From: Clostridiales bacterium UBA6981
Lineage (GTDB): Bacteria > Bacillota > Clostridia > Oscillospirales > Oscillospiraceae
Direction: 5' to 3'
Assembly (NCBI GenBank): GCA_002450075.1
Contig: DJYJ01000023.1
Span: forward strand, 1-8,075
Length of the DNA stretch: 8,075 nt
In this document: positions 1 to 5,955 of the stretch, piece after piece
How positions within the stretch are numbered: position 1 is the stretch's first letter
Layout: every line of letters starts with the position of its first letter
Position numbers and translations under genes: made by a program
Notes under the pieces: model-generated
Seen by the model: only the letters and a program-made list of their open reading frames with translations
Databases searched by the model: none
Told to the model about the DNA's origin: nothing

Positions 1-20
1 ATCATTTAATCATCGTTTAC

Positions 21-87
21 CTAGTTTCTAGTGCTTAGTTTCTAGAAGCTAGAAGCTAGAAACTAGATACTAGATACTAGACACTAG
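21..87. repeat. CTAGNNN heptanucleotide tandem array
   Basis: CTAG occurs at 21, 28, 42, 49, 56, 63, 70, 77 and 84, with TTAG at the remaining heptad position (35), so the period is exactly 7 across ten positions. The three variable bases are TTT, TGC, TTT on the left and AAG, AAG, AAA, ATA, ATA, ACA on the right. The array is therefore also an imperfect inverted repeat: CTAGTTTCTAG at 21-31 is the reverse complement of CTAGAAACTAG at 56-66. The last unit supplies the stop codon of the leftward gene that ends at 84. CTAG is usually a rare tetranucleotide in bacteria. Function is unknown. Confidence 0.9.
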
Positions 88-557
88 GCCCTTCGGGCCT
101 TCGCGCTGAGATTCAGGGCGCGCAGACGGATGACGGCGACGCCCTCCGCCATCTCCGGCGTGATCGCAAAATTGCGGCCGGTCTGTGTTTTCATCAGGAT
201 CTGCAGCGCGCGCTGCTTTTCCCCGCCCGCGGGGAGGATCTCGGCCTCGGCGTCACACATGACGCTCTCGAACACCGCGCCGTAGCGGCAGGGCGTCCCG
301 CCGCCGGAGACGAGCGCACCCGCGGCGTCGATCTCGACGAAAACGCGGCCGTCGCGGCGCAGAAGCGCGAGCTTGCGCCCCTCCTTTGCCCCGTGGACAT
401 AGAAGACGGGCAACCCCTCTTCCCATTCGACGCCGTAGTGCAGCGGCACGACATACGGCCGCTCTTCGCCGTTGAGGCCGAGGTGCAGCACCTTTGCCCG
501 CTCCACGATCGCGCGGATCTCGCCGGGGTCGGTGATCTCGCGGTCCTTTCTTCTCAT
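84..557 (-). CDS. FMN split-barrel (pyridoxamine 5'-phosphate oxidase-like / NimA-type) family protein
   Basis: This 157-residue protein has the usual length and motif order of the NimA-like branch of the FMN-binding split-barrel family: a basic N-terminus (MRRKDREI), PYVVPLHYGVE at about 34-44, FYVHGAKEGRKLALL at about 52-66, a VFVEID strand at 72-77, and a Y/F-E-SVM segment near 96-100. Such proteins are soluble cytoplasmic flavoproteins. NimA members reduce 5-nitroimidazoles, but most homologues in anaerobes have no known substrate, so I assign only the family. The ATG at 555-557 is supported by GGAGG (566-570) 8 bases upstream and by a matching promoter (588-616). The gene is monocistronic in this window and points towards the CTAG array, which provides its stop codon. 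No signal peptide or membrane segment is seen. The family call is firm and the substrate is unknown. Confidence 0.88.
   Translation of the reverse strand: MRRKDREITDPGEIRAIVERAKVLHLGLNGEERPYVVPLHYGVEWEEGLPVFYVHGAKEGRKLALLRRDGRVFVEIDAAGALVSGGGTPCRYGAVFESVMCDAEAEILPAGGEKQRALQILMKTQTGRNFAITPEMAEGVAVIRLRALNLSAKARRA
86..100. other. GC hairpin at the 3' end of the split-barrel gene
   Basis: AGGCCC at 86-91 and GGGCCT at 95-100 form a perfect 6-bp stem with a 3-base loop. The hairpin overlaps the last codons and the stop of the leftward gene. No T-run follows on the minus strand (the CTAG array follows instead), so it is not a canonical intrinsic terminator. It might still stabilise the 3' end of the mRNA or act together with the array. 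Confidence 0.5.
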
Positions 558-587
558 CTCTTCCGCCTCCCTTTTTTATCTGCCACA

Positions 588-616
588 AGCATAGCGCACC
601 GCGCCGCGCAGGGCAA
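588..616 (-). promoter_or_regulatory. Putative sigma-A promoter of the split-barrel gene
   Basis: On the minus strand TTGCCC (611-616) and TATGCT (588-593) are separated by exactly 17 bases. Each matches 4 of 6 consensus bases. The predicted start point near 580 would give a leader of about 20-25 bases containing the GGAGG site. The G+C-rich spacer makes this moderate rather than strong. Confidence 0.5.
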
Positions 617-659
617 GAAAAAGTTTTCCCCCCCCTCCGCCCGGACGGCGGCGTGTTCA

Positions 660-688
660 TTGACATGTGGTGGAAAATATGCTCCATT
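660..688 (+). promoter_or_regulatory. Weak promoter candidate for the small membrane protein gene
   Basis: A perfect TTGACA -35 box lies at 660-665. The hexamer 17 bases further on (TCCATT, 683-688) matches the -10 consensus at only 3 of 6 positions. The surrounding stretch 655-710 is distinctly A+T-rich compared with the flanks, as expected for a promoter, but the -10 element is uncertain. Confidence 0.3.
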
Positions 689-727
689 TTTTGTAGTTTA
701 TTTCAAATTCGGAAAGGACGTGCGCGC

Positions 728-1105
728 ATGATTTTTTACAAAACCTATCCTTATTCAAAGAAAGCTACAACGGTATCGGTCATCTTCAGTTTATTTGCCT
801 TTATGTTTGTGATCACCGGAATCATGCTCTTCCGGGAAGCTCTGTCCGATAAGGAGTATGTCAATTGCGCGATCGCTGTCGTCATCGCGGCTGTCGGTAT
901 CCCGATCTATATTTTCGGCTCGAACAAGCTGTCGAAGAAGATCGCCGAAAAGGAAGGGCCGAAGAACATTCGCACGAAGGTCGGCTATGCGCACAAATAT
1001 GTCCTTGCCCATCCCGAGGCCTATGACTGGCTTATCAAGGAAAATCCTGCGTTCGCGGCAAAGTACGTCCGCAACGAAAACGGGAAGATCGTCAGACGCC
1101 GCTGA
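728..1105 (+). CDS. Small two-helix membrane protein of unknown function
   Basis: I do not recognise this 125-residue protein. It has a short cytoplasm-like basic N-terminus (MIFYKTYPYSKK), a hydrophobic helix at about 14-36, a short charged turn (EALSDKEY), a second helix at about 47-67, and then a charged soluble tail of about 57 residues ending in KIVRRR. The two helices probably form a hairpin with both ends in the cytoplasm. The ATG at 728 is preferred over the in-frame ATG at 653 because AAAGGA (713-718) lies 9 bases upstream of it and because the upstream codons fall over the likely promoter. Base composition is lower in G+C than in every other gene here, especially in the first 200 bases, which may reflect transfer or simply its membrane content. 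A terminator follows 37 bases after the stop, so it is probably transcribed alone. Confidence 0.8.
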   Translation: MIFYKTYPYSKKATTVSVIFSLFAFMFVITGIMLFREALSDKEYVNCAIAVVIAAVGIPIYIFGSNKLSKKIAEKEGPKNIRTKVGYAHKYVLAHPEAYDWLIKENPAFAAKYVRNENGKIVRRR

Positions 1106-1141
1106 GCGCGCCTGTGTGCTATTCCCGATAAAAGCGAAATG

Positions 1142-1172
1142 AAAAAGGCGAGAGGTCTCCTCCCGCCTTTTT
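1142..1172. terminator. Intrinsic terminator after the small membrane protein gene
   Basis: AAAAAGGCG at 1142-1150 pairs with CGCCTTTTT at 1164-1172. An inner stem, GAGG (1152-1155) with CCTC (1159-1162), leaves a 3-base loop, and the descending arm ends in five T. The A-run on the other arm would make it partly bidirectional. It separates the small gene from the glycosidase operon. Confidence 0.87.
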
Positions 1173-1174
1173 CG

Positions 1175-1202
1175 TTGCATTTCCGCGAAAATATGATAAC
1201 AT
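1175..1202 (+). promoter_or_regulatory. Putative promoter of the glycosidase/Lgt-like operon
   Basis: TTGCAT (1175-1180) and TAACAT (1197-1202) are 16 bases apart and lie in the only A+T-rich stretch between the preceding terminator and the operon. A neighbouring TATGAT (1192-1197) is a better -10 but lacks a good -35. The leader of roughly 60 bases is G+C-rich and has short competing inverted repeats (for example GCGCC 1222-1226 with GGCGC 1232-1236). Confidence 0.4.
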
Positions 1203-1270
1203 AAAGCTGTTCCGCCCGCTTGCGCCCCTGCGGCGCGGACGCGGGAAAGACGAGGAAAGAGGAAAGATCC

Positions 1271-2941
1271 ATGCTGTACGGAATGGCGGCGGTGTGCGCG
1301 CTCGGCGCGGCGGCGCTGCTGATGCTTGAAAAATCGGGTCGCCTTCGCGCGCCCTTTTACGCCGCGGCGCTGGCCGCGGCCGCCGCGGCATGCGTGCTGG
1401 CGGCCGTGGGGCAGAGCCGGGGGCTGCTGTTTTTCCGCCCGTCCGGCGCGCCGGAGGAGACCGTCGGCGCCTTCTTTGACGCGGTGCGCGGCAGCGACGA
1501 GGAGGCGGCGCGTGCCTGCCTCGCGGACGGCGCTCTGATGCCCGCGCTTGCCGCGCCGGATGACGAGACGGCGGCGAAGCTGTTCGCCGCGCGGCGGGAC
1601 GGCTTTTCCTGGGCGCTTGACGGCGAGACCGGGCGCGACGGGCTTGAGGCGCGCGTGCCGGTGCGTGTGACGGCGCCGGATCTCGGCGCGATGCGCGAGG
1701 ATCTGCGCGGCGGGGTGATGACGCGGCTCAAAGCGCTGGTCGACGCGCGCGCATACGACGAGGTTTATGACGAAAACGGGCTGTACCGTCCGGAGGTCAC
1801 GGACGAGGCATACCGCGCGGCAGTCGACGCCCTGCTCGCCGGGGAAGAGGACTATGAGATGAGCCGGACGCTGACGCTGCGTCTGCACTATGAAGCGGGC
1901 GGCTGGCGCATCGTGCCGGACGGAGAGCTCTTCGCCGCGCTCGGCACGGATTTCGCAAGCGAGGCGAACAACGCCAAAAGCGCGGTGCTCGACGGGCTGA
2001 CCTATATCCGCAAGATCTACCGCATCGGTGAAAACGACATCGTCGCCCCCGCGCCGCGGAGCGAAAACTTCGGCACGACGACCGACCCGGCCGTCATCCG
2101 CGCGCTGATCGACGCATCCGCGCCGCTCCTTGAGGGACAGGATACCGTCTGGTCGGAGGAGATCGAGCTCGCGCCCGATTCCGAGATCAGCTATTACAGC
2201 GACGAGACGATCCTCGTGATCGTGTGGAAGGAGCTGATCGACCACAAGGGCTGCACCTTTGCCGAGGTGCGCATCGCCGATCCCTCCCAGTTCCGCCGCC
2301 GGCTGTCCGGCGACAGCTATGATTCGCACGTGCGCGAATACTGCTCACGCCTCGCCGAAGAGGCGAACGCCGTCCTCGCCACGAACGGCGACTTTTACGC
2401 CTACCGCCAGCTCGGCGTCACGGTGTATCAGCGCGAGCTCTACCGCTTTATCCCCGACGCGCTCGACGCCTGCTTTTTCACCGCAAAGGGCGAGATGCTG
2501 CTCGTCCCGCGGGGCAGCTTTGCCGCGCGCGAGGAGGCCGAGACCTTTATCCGCGACAACGACGTGCTCTTCTCCGCCGCCTTCGGCCCGATCCTGATCC
2601 GGGACGGCGAGCTGCAGGATCTCGGCACGGGCAAGTATAAGATCGGGCAGGGCGACACGGACTATTCGCGCTCCGCCATCGCCATGACGGACAGGCTGCA
2701 CTATCTGCTGATGACGATCAACTTCGGCAGCAAGGCGGGCGTCGCGACGATCCCGGAGGCGGCGCAGATCCTGTATGACAAGGGCTGCGTGAACGCCTAC
2801 GCGCTCGACGGCGGACAGACCGCCGAGCTCTGGATGAACGGAAAGGTGCTCAACAACATCGACTGGAACGCCGAGCGTCAGGTCAGCGACATCTTCTATT
2901 TTGCCTCGGCGCTGCCGGCGGAAAAGGAGGCGGGAGCATGA
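1271..2941 (+). CDS. Membrane-anchored phosphodiester glycosidase (NAGPA-type domain) protein
   Basis: This 556-residue protein has two N-terminal hydrophobic segments (about 2-19 and 27-47, the second nearly all alanine, valine and leucine), a middle region beginning PEETVGAFFDAVR (61-73) that resembles NTF2-like/DUF4878 domains, and a C-terminal phosphodiester glycosidase domain (about 300-548). The latter shows the family signatures: ATNGDFY (370-376), FGPILIRDGE (438-447), SRSAIAM (466-472) and YALDGGQTAELWMNG (510-524), including the conserved Asp of the DGG motif. The family is named after human NAGPA, which removes GlcNAc from a phosphodiester; bacterial members are thought to act on cell-surface or exopolysaccharide glycans. 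The active domain is probably outside the membrane. The ATG at 1271 has AGAGG (1258-1262) 8 bases upstream, and starting at 1220 would add a charged stretch before the first membrane segment. It overlaps the next gene by 4 bases (ATGA), indicating coupled translation. The substrate is unknown. Confidence 0.88.
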   Translation: MLYGMAAVCALGAAALLMLEKSGRLRAPFYAAALAAAAAACVLAAVGQSRGLLFFRPSGAPEETVGAFFDAVRGSDEEAARACLADGALMPALAAPDDETAAKLFAARRDGFSWALDGETGRDGLEARVPVRVTAPDLGAMREDLRGGVMTRLKALVDARAYDEVYDENGLYRPEVTDEAYRAAVDALLAGEEDYEMSRTLTLRLHYEAGGWRIVPDGELFAALGTDFASEANNAKSAVLDGLTYIRKIYRIGENDIVAPAPRSENFGTTTDPAVIRALIDASAPLLEGQDTVWSEEIELAPDSEISYYSDETILVIVWKELIDHKGCTFAEVRIADPSQFRRRLSGDSYDSHVREYCSRLAEEANAVLATNGDFYAYRQLGVTVYQRELYRFIPDALDACFFTAKGEMLLVPRGSFAAREEAETFIRDNDVLFSAAFGPILIRDGELQDLGTGKYKIGQGDTDYSRSAIAMTDRLHYLLMTINFGSKAGVATIPEAAQILYDKGCVNAYALDGGQTAELWMNGKVLNNIDWNAERQVSDIFYFASALPAEKEAGA

Positions 2942-3903
2942 GAGAGGTCGCCTTCTGCTTCGGACATGTGATCCTTTACTGGGACACGATCCTCCTCGCG
3001 CTCGCCTGCATCGCCGGGTTCCTCGCCCTGTGGGGAGCCTACGGCGCAAACGGCGGAAAGCGGAGCGCGTTTTTGGCTCTCGTGCCGCTCGGCGTCGTGC
3101 TTTCGCTCGCCGTCTCGCGGCTGATGTTCTGGTCCTGCCACAGTGAGCAGTTCTCCTCGCTCGCGGCAGCGCTCGCACCGGGCTCCTCGGGGGGCTTCTG
3201 CCTCTCCGGCGTCGTGATCGGCTTTGTGCTCGCGGCGCTGCTGCTGCGCTTTGCGGGGCTTGAGAAGGACACGGCGCTTCTGCTCGACTGCGCCGCGCCC
3301 GCGCTGGCGCTCTGCCTTTCGCTCGTGCGGCTCAGCGCGCTGTTCAACGCCTCGTGCCGCGGCAAGGTGCCGATCACGGACGTGCGCCTGTGCCGCCTGC
3401 CCTTTGCGGCAGCCGTGCCGGGCGGGACGGAATACCGCTTTGCCTCGTTCTTTGTCGGCGCGCTGCTCTTCCTCGTGATCTTTGGCGTGCTGACGCTGCT
3501 CTTCCTCCACCGTTGGGGGCGGCGCGGCGACGTGTTCCTTGCCTTTCTGGTGCTCTGCAGCGCCGTCGAGCTCGTCATCGACAGCACGCGCAACGACGCG
3601 AGCTATTTCACCTTCAACGCCTTTATCAGCGTCGCCCAGATCCTCGGCGCGGCGGCGATGCTGGCCGTGCTCGTCGTGTTCTCGCGCCGCTCGATCCGCA
3701 GCGGCGGGCCGAAGCTCCATCGTCTGCTCTGCTGCGTCGCGTGGCTTCTCGGCGCCGCCATCGCGGGCGTCAGCGAATATCTTGTCCAGCGCCACGGCAA
3801 CTGGCAGCTCGGCTGCTATACGCTGATGACCATCGGCGCGCTGATCCTCGTCCTCGCCACCTTTGCCGTCTATCGGCCGGTGTGCGGAGAAAAAACGGAA
3901 TAA
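2938..3903 (+). CDS. Divergent Lgt-like (prolipoprotein diacylglyceryl transferase superfamily) membrane protein
   Basis: This 321-residue polytopic membrane protein follows the Lgt plan: FGHVILYWDTILLAL (8-22) matches the Lgt IGPVALHWYGL start, SRLMFW (60-65) the GxRLxY segment, GGFCLSGVVIG (85-95) the GGMSFHGGLIG loop, APALALCLSLVRLSALFN (120-137) the APLIPFGLGAGRLGNFIN helix, GDVFLAFLVLCSAVEL plus DSTRND the GxxxGLFLIGY...EFFRQPD helix, and FISVAQIL (229-236) the YISMGQIL segment. By this alignment Arg143, Asn149 and Gly154 of E. coli Lgt are kept (Arg131, Asn137, Gly142). However, Tyr26 is Asp16, His103 is Ser90, Asn146 is Ala134, Glu151 is Ser139, Arg239 is Glu211 and Glu243 is Asp215. 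A C-terminal extension (about 260-312) adds two membrane helices not in Lgt. It is therefore unlikely to be the housekeeping lipoprotein transferase. GGAGG (2926-2930) lies 7 bases before the ATG. Translation is probably coupled to the glycosidase gene. Confidence 0.75.
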   Translation: MREVAFCFGHVILYWDTILLALACIAGFLALWGAYGANGGKRSAFLALVPLGVVLSLAVSRLMFWSCHSEQFSSLAAALAPGSSGGFCLSGVVIGFVLAALLLRFAGLEKDTALLLDCAAPALALCLSLVRLSALFNASCRGKVPITDVRLCRLPFAAAVPGGTEYRFASFFVGALLFLVIFGVLTLLFLHRWGRRGDVFLAFLVLCSAVELVIDSTRNDASYFTFNAFISVAQILGAAAMLAVLVVFSRRSIRSGGPKLHRLLCCVAWLLGAAIAGVSEYLVQRHGNWQLGCYTLMTIGALILVLATFAVYRPVCGEKTE

Positions 3904-3917
3904 GCCAACAAAAAAAG

Positions 3918-3944
3918 ACAGCCCCGGAGGGCTGTTTTTTTTTT
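3918..3944. terminator. Strong intrinsic terminator between convergent genes
   Basis: ACAGCCC (3918-3924) pairs perfectly with GGGCTGT (3929-3935) around a CGGA loop and is followed by an unbroken run of T (3935-3944). A run of seven A at 3910-3916 on the other side lets it also end the leftward transcript of the hydrolase gene, whose stop codon is at 3950-3952. It starts 14 bases after the stop of the Lgt-like gene. Confidence 0.95.
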
Positions 3945-3949
3945 GCTGT

Positions 3950-4666
3950 TTATGCCGCGCGTCCGAGCGTGGCGAGGATATCCGCGGCGGTCTCGTCCCA
4001 CTGCTGCTCTGGCGGGATCAGTGCCGCGCCGTCGCCCATCTGGGCGCCGTAGCTGCCGAACTGGGCGTGGTTCCCGCCCTCGATCACATAGACGGCGCTG
4101 TTCGCCGGCGCGAAGGCGAGCCCGCTCTCCTGACGGGCACGGCTGATCACGTGATCCTCGCTCCCGGTCAGGCTGACTTCGACCAGCTTCTCGTCCAGCG
4201 GCTTTGTCGGATAGGCCGCGCAGAGCACAAGCCCCTCCACGGCCTCGCTGTTGTCCGCGGCATAGAGCGCGGCGACAGAGCCGCCAAGCGAGTGCCCACC
4301 GATATACCAATGCGCATAGCTGTGCGCGGCCATCACGGCGTCAGCGCGGTTTTGGCCGAGAAAGGCCATGCGCAGCGGCATCCGCACCAGACAGACGTCC
4401 AGTCCGCCCGCGGCCAGCCGGCGCAGCAGCGGGGCATAGGCCTCGGCCTCCACCTTGGCGCCGGGGTAGAAGATCAGCGCGGCGTCGTCCGCCGGCCCGT
4501 CAAAGAAGACGCCGTATCCGGTCTGCGAGACCGCGACGCGCTCGTCCGACCGCAGCGCCTCTCGCGCCACCTCGTCGGCATGGTAATAGACGGAGGCATA
4601 GAGCAAAAAGCCCAAAACCACGGCGAGCAGCACCGCCGCGGCCGTGAGCAGGAGCCGTTTTCTCAT
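3950..4666 (-). CDS. Membrane-anchored alpha/beta-hydrolase fold protein
   Basis: This 238-residue protein starts with a basic-hydrophobic segment (MRKR then a helix at about 6-24) that looks like an uncleaved signal anchor, so the catalytic domain is probably on the outer face. The rest is an alpha/beta-hydrolase core of the AB_hydrolase_5 type: strand ALIFYPGA (63-70), the nucleophile elbow GGHSLGGS (123-130, Ser126), a candidate acid at Asp171 in GSEDHV, and a candidate base at His200 in GGNHAQFG. All three triad positions are thus present in the right order. The ATG at 4664-4666 has AAAGGA (4677-4682) 10 bases upstream; the GTG just before it (4667-4669) is a possible alternative. The longer in-frame extension upstream overlaps the radical SAM gene and is Arg/Lys-rich non-coding-like sequence. 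The substrate is unknown; an esterase or lipase-like role is an inference. It lies 64 bases downstream of the radical SAM gene. Confidence 0.87.
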   Translation of the reverse strand: MRKRLLLTAAAVLLAVVLGFLLYASVYYHADEVAREALRSDERVAVSQTGYGVFFDGPADDAALIFYPGAKVEAEAYAPLLRRLAAGGLDVCLVRMPLRMAFLGQNRADAVMAAHSYAHWYIGGHSLGGSVAALYAADNSEAVEGLVLCAAYPTKPLDEKLVEVSLTGSEDHVISRARQESGLAFAPANSAVYVIEGGNHAQFGSYGAQMGDGAALIPPEQQWDETAADILATLGRAA

Positions 4667-4693
4667 CACAGGCGATTCCTTTCTTTCCTGTCC

Positions 4694-4722
4694 AGTATAC
4701 GCCCGCGCCGGAAAAGTGTGCG
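4694..4722 (-). promoter_or_regulatory. Putative internal promoter of the hydrolase gene
   Basis: On the minus strand a good -10 (TATACT, 4694-4699) is preceded at 17 bases by CGCACA (4717-4722), which matches only the last three positions of the -35 consensus. The predicted leader would be about 20 bases. No terminator is seen between the radical SAM stop and this gene, so read-through from upstream is also possible. Confidence 0.42.
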
Positions 4723-4730
4723 TAAGCTTT

Positions 4731-5831
4731 TTATTTCTCCTGCGCGGCGAGCAGCGCCTCGACCAGCGCGCGCTTTTCGTACAGCACACAGCCGCCCTCG
4801 TGGTCGTCCGTCAGGATATTGCCGCTGCGCAGCGCCGTAAAGAGCGGCGAGTGCATCGCCTCGCGCAGCGAGCTGCCCCGGATGTTCACGTCCGAATAGG
4901 GGGAGAAGGGGCAGGGCTCGGCCCCGCCGTGGGAGTTGATGTGGAAAAAGCCGCGGCCGGCCGCCACGCAGCCGCCCGACTCCTTCTCGTCGCCGGGGAA
5001 GGAGATATACACCATCTCCGGCCGCTCGGCGCGCAGCCGCGCGATCTCGCTGCGGAGATAGTCCCGCTCGGCGTCGCCGGGTGCCAGCTCCTTCGCCTCG
5101 TCGGTCACGGGGACGAACTCGACCAAGATCACGACCTTGCAGCCCCGCTCGGCGAGCGAATCGAGAAAGCGCGCGGAGGTGACCTCGCGGAGATTTTCCG
5201 TTGTCACGGTGACGGAGGCGCCGAAGATGAGGCCGCGGCGGTGAAACTCGCCCATATTGGCGACAAGGCGGTCGTACACGCCCTTGCCGCGCCGCGCGTC
5301 GGTGGCTTCCCTTTCGCCCTCGATGCTCATGATGGGGATGAGGTTGCGGCAGCGGTCGAAGAGCTCGAAGTAGCGCCTGTCGATAAAGGTGCCGTTGGTG
5401 AGGATGGGGAAGAGGATGTTCTGCTTTTCTCCGGCGGCCTCGATGACGTCGCGGCGCAGCAGAGGCTCGCCGCCCGCGAGCAGAATAAAGCTGATGCCCA
5501 GCTCGTCCGCCTCGTCAAAGATGCGCAGCCATTCCTCCCCCGTGAGCTGCTGTACGGGCGCGGCGTCGACGGTGGCGTTGTTGCAGCGGGAATAGCAGCC
5601 CGCGCAGTGCAAATTGCAGGCGCTCGTGATACTCGCGATCAGATAGGAGGGGATGTGCTCGCCCGCATCCTCGCTCTCGCGGCGCTTTTTCGAGGCGGCC
5701 CTGCTCGCCGCGGCAAATTTCAGCAGAAACGCGCTCTCGCGCGGATCCTTCAGCGTGGCCTTCAGCGCGTCGGCCACGACCTGCTCCACGCCTGCGGTCA
5801 GATAGGCCTGGAGATCAAAAGTTTCATTCAT
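4731..5831 (-). CDS. Radical SAM protein with SPASM-like C-terminal cysteine region
   Basis: This 366-residue protein has the radical SAM cluster motif CNLHCAGC (Cys72, Cys76, Cys79), which binds the [4Fe-4S] cluster that cleaves S-adenosylmethionine, followed by LLAGGEPLL (117-125, the SAM-amino-group GGEP motif) and PILTNGT (142-148). The N-terminal 60 residues form a helical lead-in. The C-terminal part has GGCVAAGRGFFHIN (286-299), GGAEPCPFSPYSD (302-314) and HEGGCVLYE (344-352), with Cys288, Cys307 and Cys348 as candidate ligands of an auxiliary cluster. This resembles SPASM/Twitch modules but has fewer cysteines than a full SPASM domain. It is cytoplasmic and should work only under low oxygen. 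GGGAG (5841-5845) lies 9 bases before the ATG at 5829-5831. No candidate precursor peptide or cofactor-pathway gene is visible nearby, so the substrate is unknown. The next gene in the same direction is the alpha/beta hydrolase. Confidence 0.92.
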   Translation of the reverse strand: MNETFDLQAYLTAGVEQVVADALKATLKDPRESAFLLKFAAASRAASKKRRESEDAGEHIPSYLIASITSACNLHCAGCYSRCNNATVDAAPVQQLTGEEWLRIFDEADELGISFILLAGGEPLLRRDVIEAAGEKQNILFPILTNGTFIDRRYFELFDRCRNLIPIMSIEGEREATDARRGKGVYDRLVANMGEFHRRGLIFGASVTVTTENLREVTSARFLDSLAERGCKVVILVEFVPVTDEAKELAPGDAERDYLRSEIARLRAERPEMVYISFPGDEKESGGCVAAGRGFFHINSHGGAEPCPFSPYSDVNIRGSSLREAMHSPLFTALRSGNILTDDHEGGCVLYEKRALVEALLAAQEK

Positions 5832-5853
5832 GTGATCAGACTCCCTGCACTGT

Positions 5854-5893
5854 CCCCGGGGGGGCGTTTTCTTTATCCTATCAGCCCCCGGGG
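5854..5893. repeat. GC-only inverted repeat made of two CCCCGGGG palindromes
   Basis: CCCCGGGGG at 5854-5862 (followed by two more G) is the reverse complement of CCCCCGGGG at 5885-5893, giving a 9-bp G/C-only stem around a 22-base A+T-rich loop. Each arm is itself a palindrome. It lies between the radical SAM start codon and its candidate -35, so it could be an operator pair or a leader structure. There is no suitable T-run for a plain terminator. Confidence 0.6.
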
Positions 5894-5903
5894 GAAAAGT
5901 CCA
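5875..5903 (-). promoter_or_regulatory. Candidate promoter of the radical SAM gene, overlapping a GC palindrome
   Basis: On the minus strand TGGACT (5898-5903) and TAGGAT (5875-5880) are 17 bases apart, each matching 4 of 6 consensus bases. The palindrome CCCCCGGGGG (5885-5894) lies inside the spacer, where a bound regulator would block polymerase. A TATAAT further upstream (5980-5985) is a competing candidate without a well-spaced -35. Confidence 0.35.
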
Positions 5904-5955
5904 GTACTTGCTTGTCCGGATCGGGCGGAGAAGGGAGGGGAATATTTGCGCTTTG

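Noticed and set aside
21..87. A CRISPR array
   Set aside because: The repeat unit is 7 bases with 3 variable positions, without 25-40-base repeats or unique spacers, and no cas gene is present.
653..727. Upstream ATG extension of the small membrane protein
   Set aside because: There is no ribosome site before 653, while AAAGGA is correctly placed before the ATG at 728, and the extension lies over the promoter-like A+T-rich stretch.
791..2329. A 512-residue open frame on the minus strand across the small membrane gene and the glycosidase gene
   Set aside because: It is antisense to two well-supported genes, crosses the terminator, has no ribosome site, and its translation is Arg/His/Ala-rich low-complexity sequence typical of shadow frames in G+C-rich DNA.
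2345..3795. Two long minus-strand frames opposite the glycosidase/Lgt-like operon
   Set aside because: They are rich in Arg, Ala and Glu without any domain motif, and the sense strand holds genes with clear families and ribosome sites.
3863..4840. A plus-strand open frame over the hydrolase gene
   Set aside because: It is antisense to a gene with a complete Ser-Asp-His triad and begins inside the Lgt-like gene, crossing the strong terminator.
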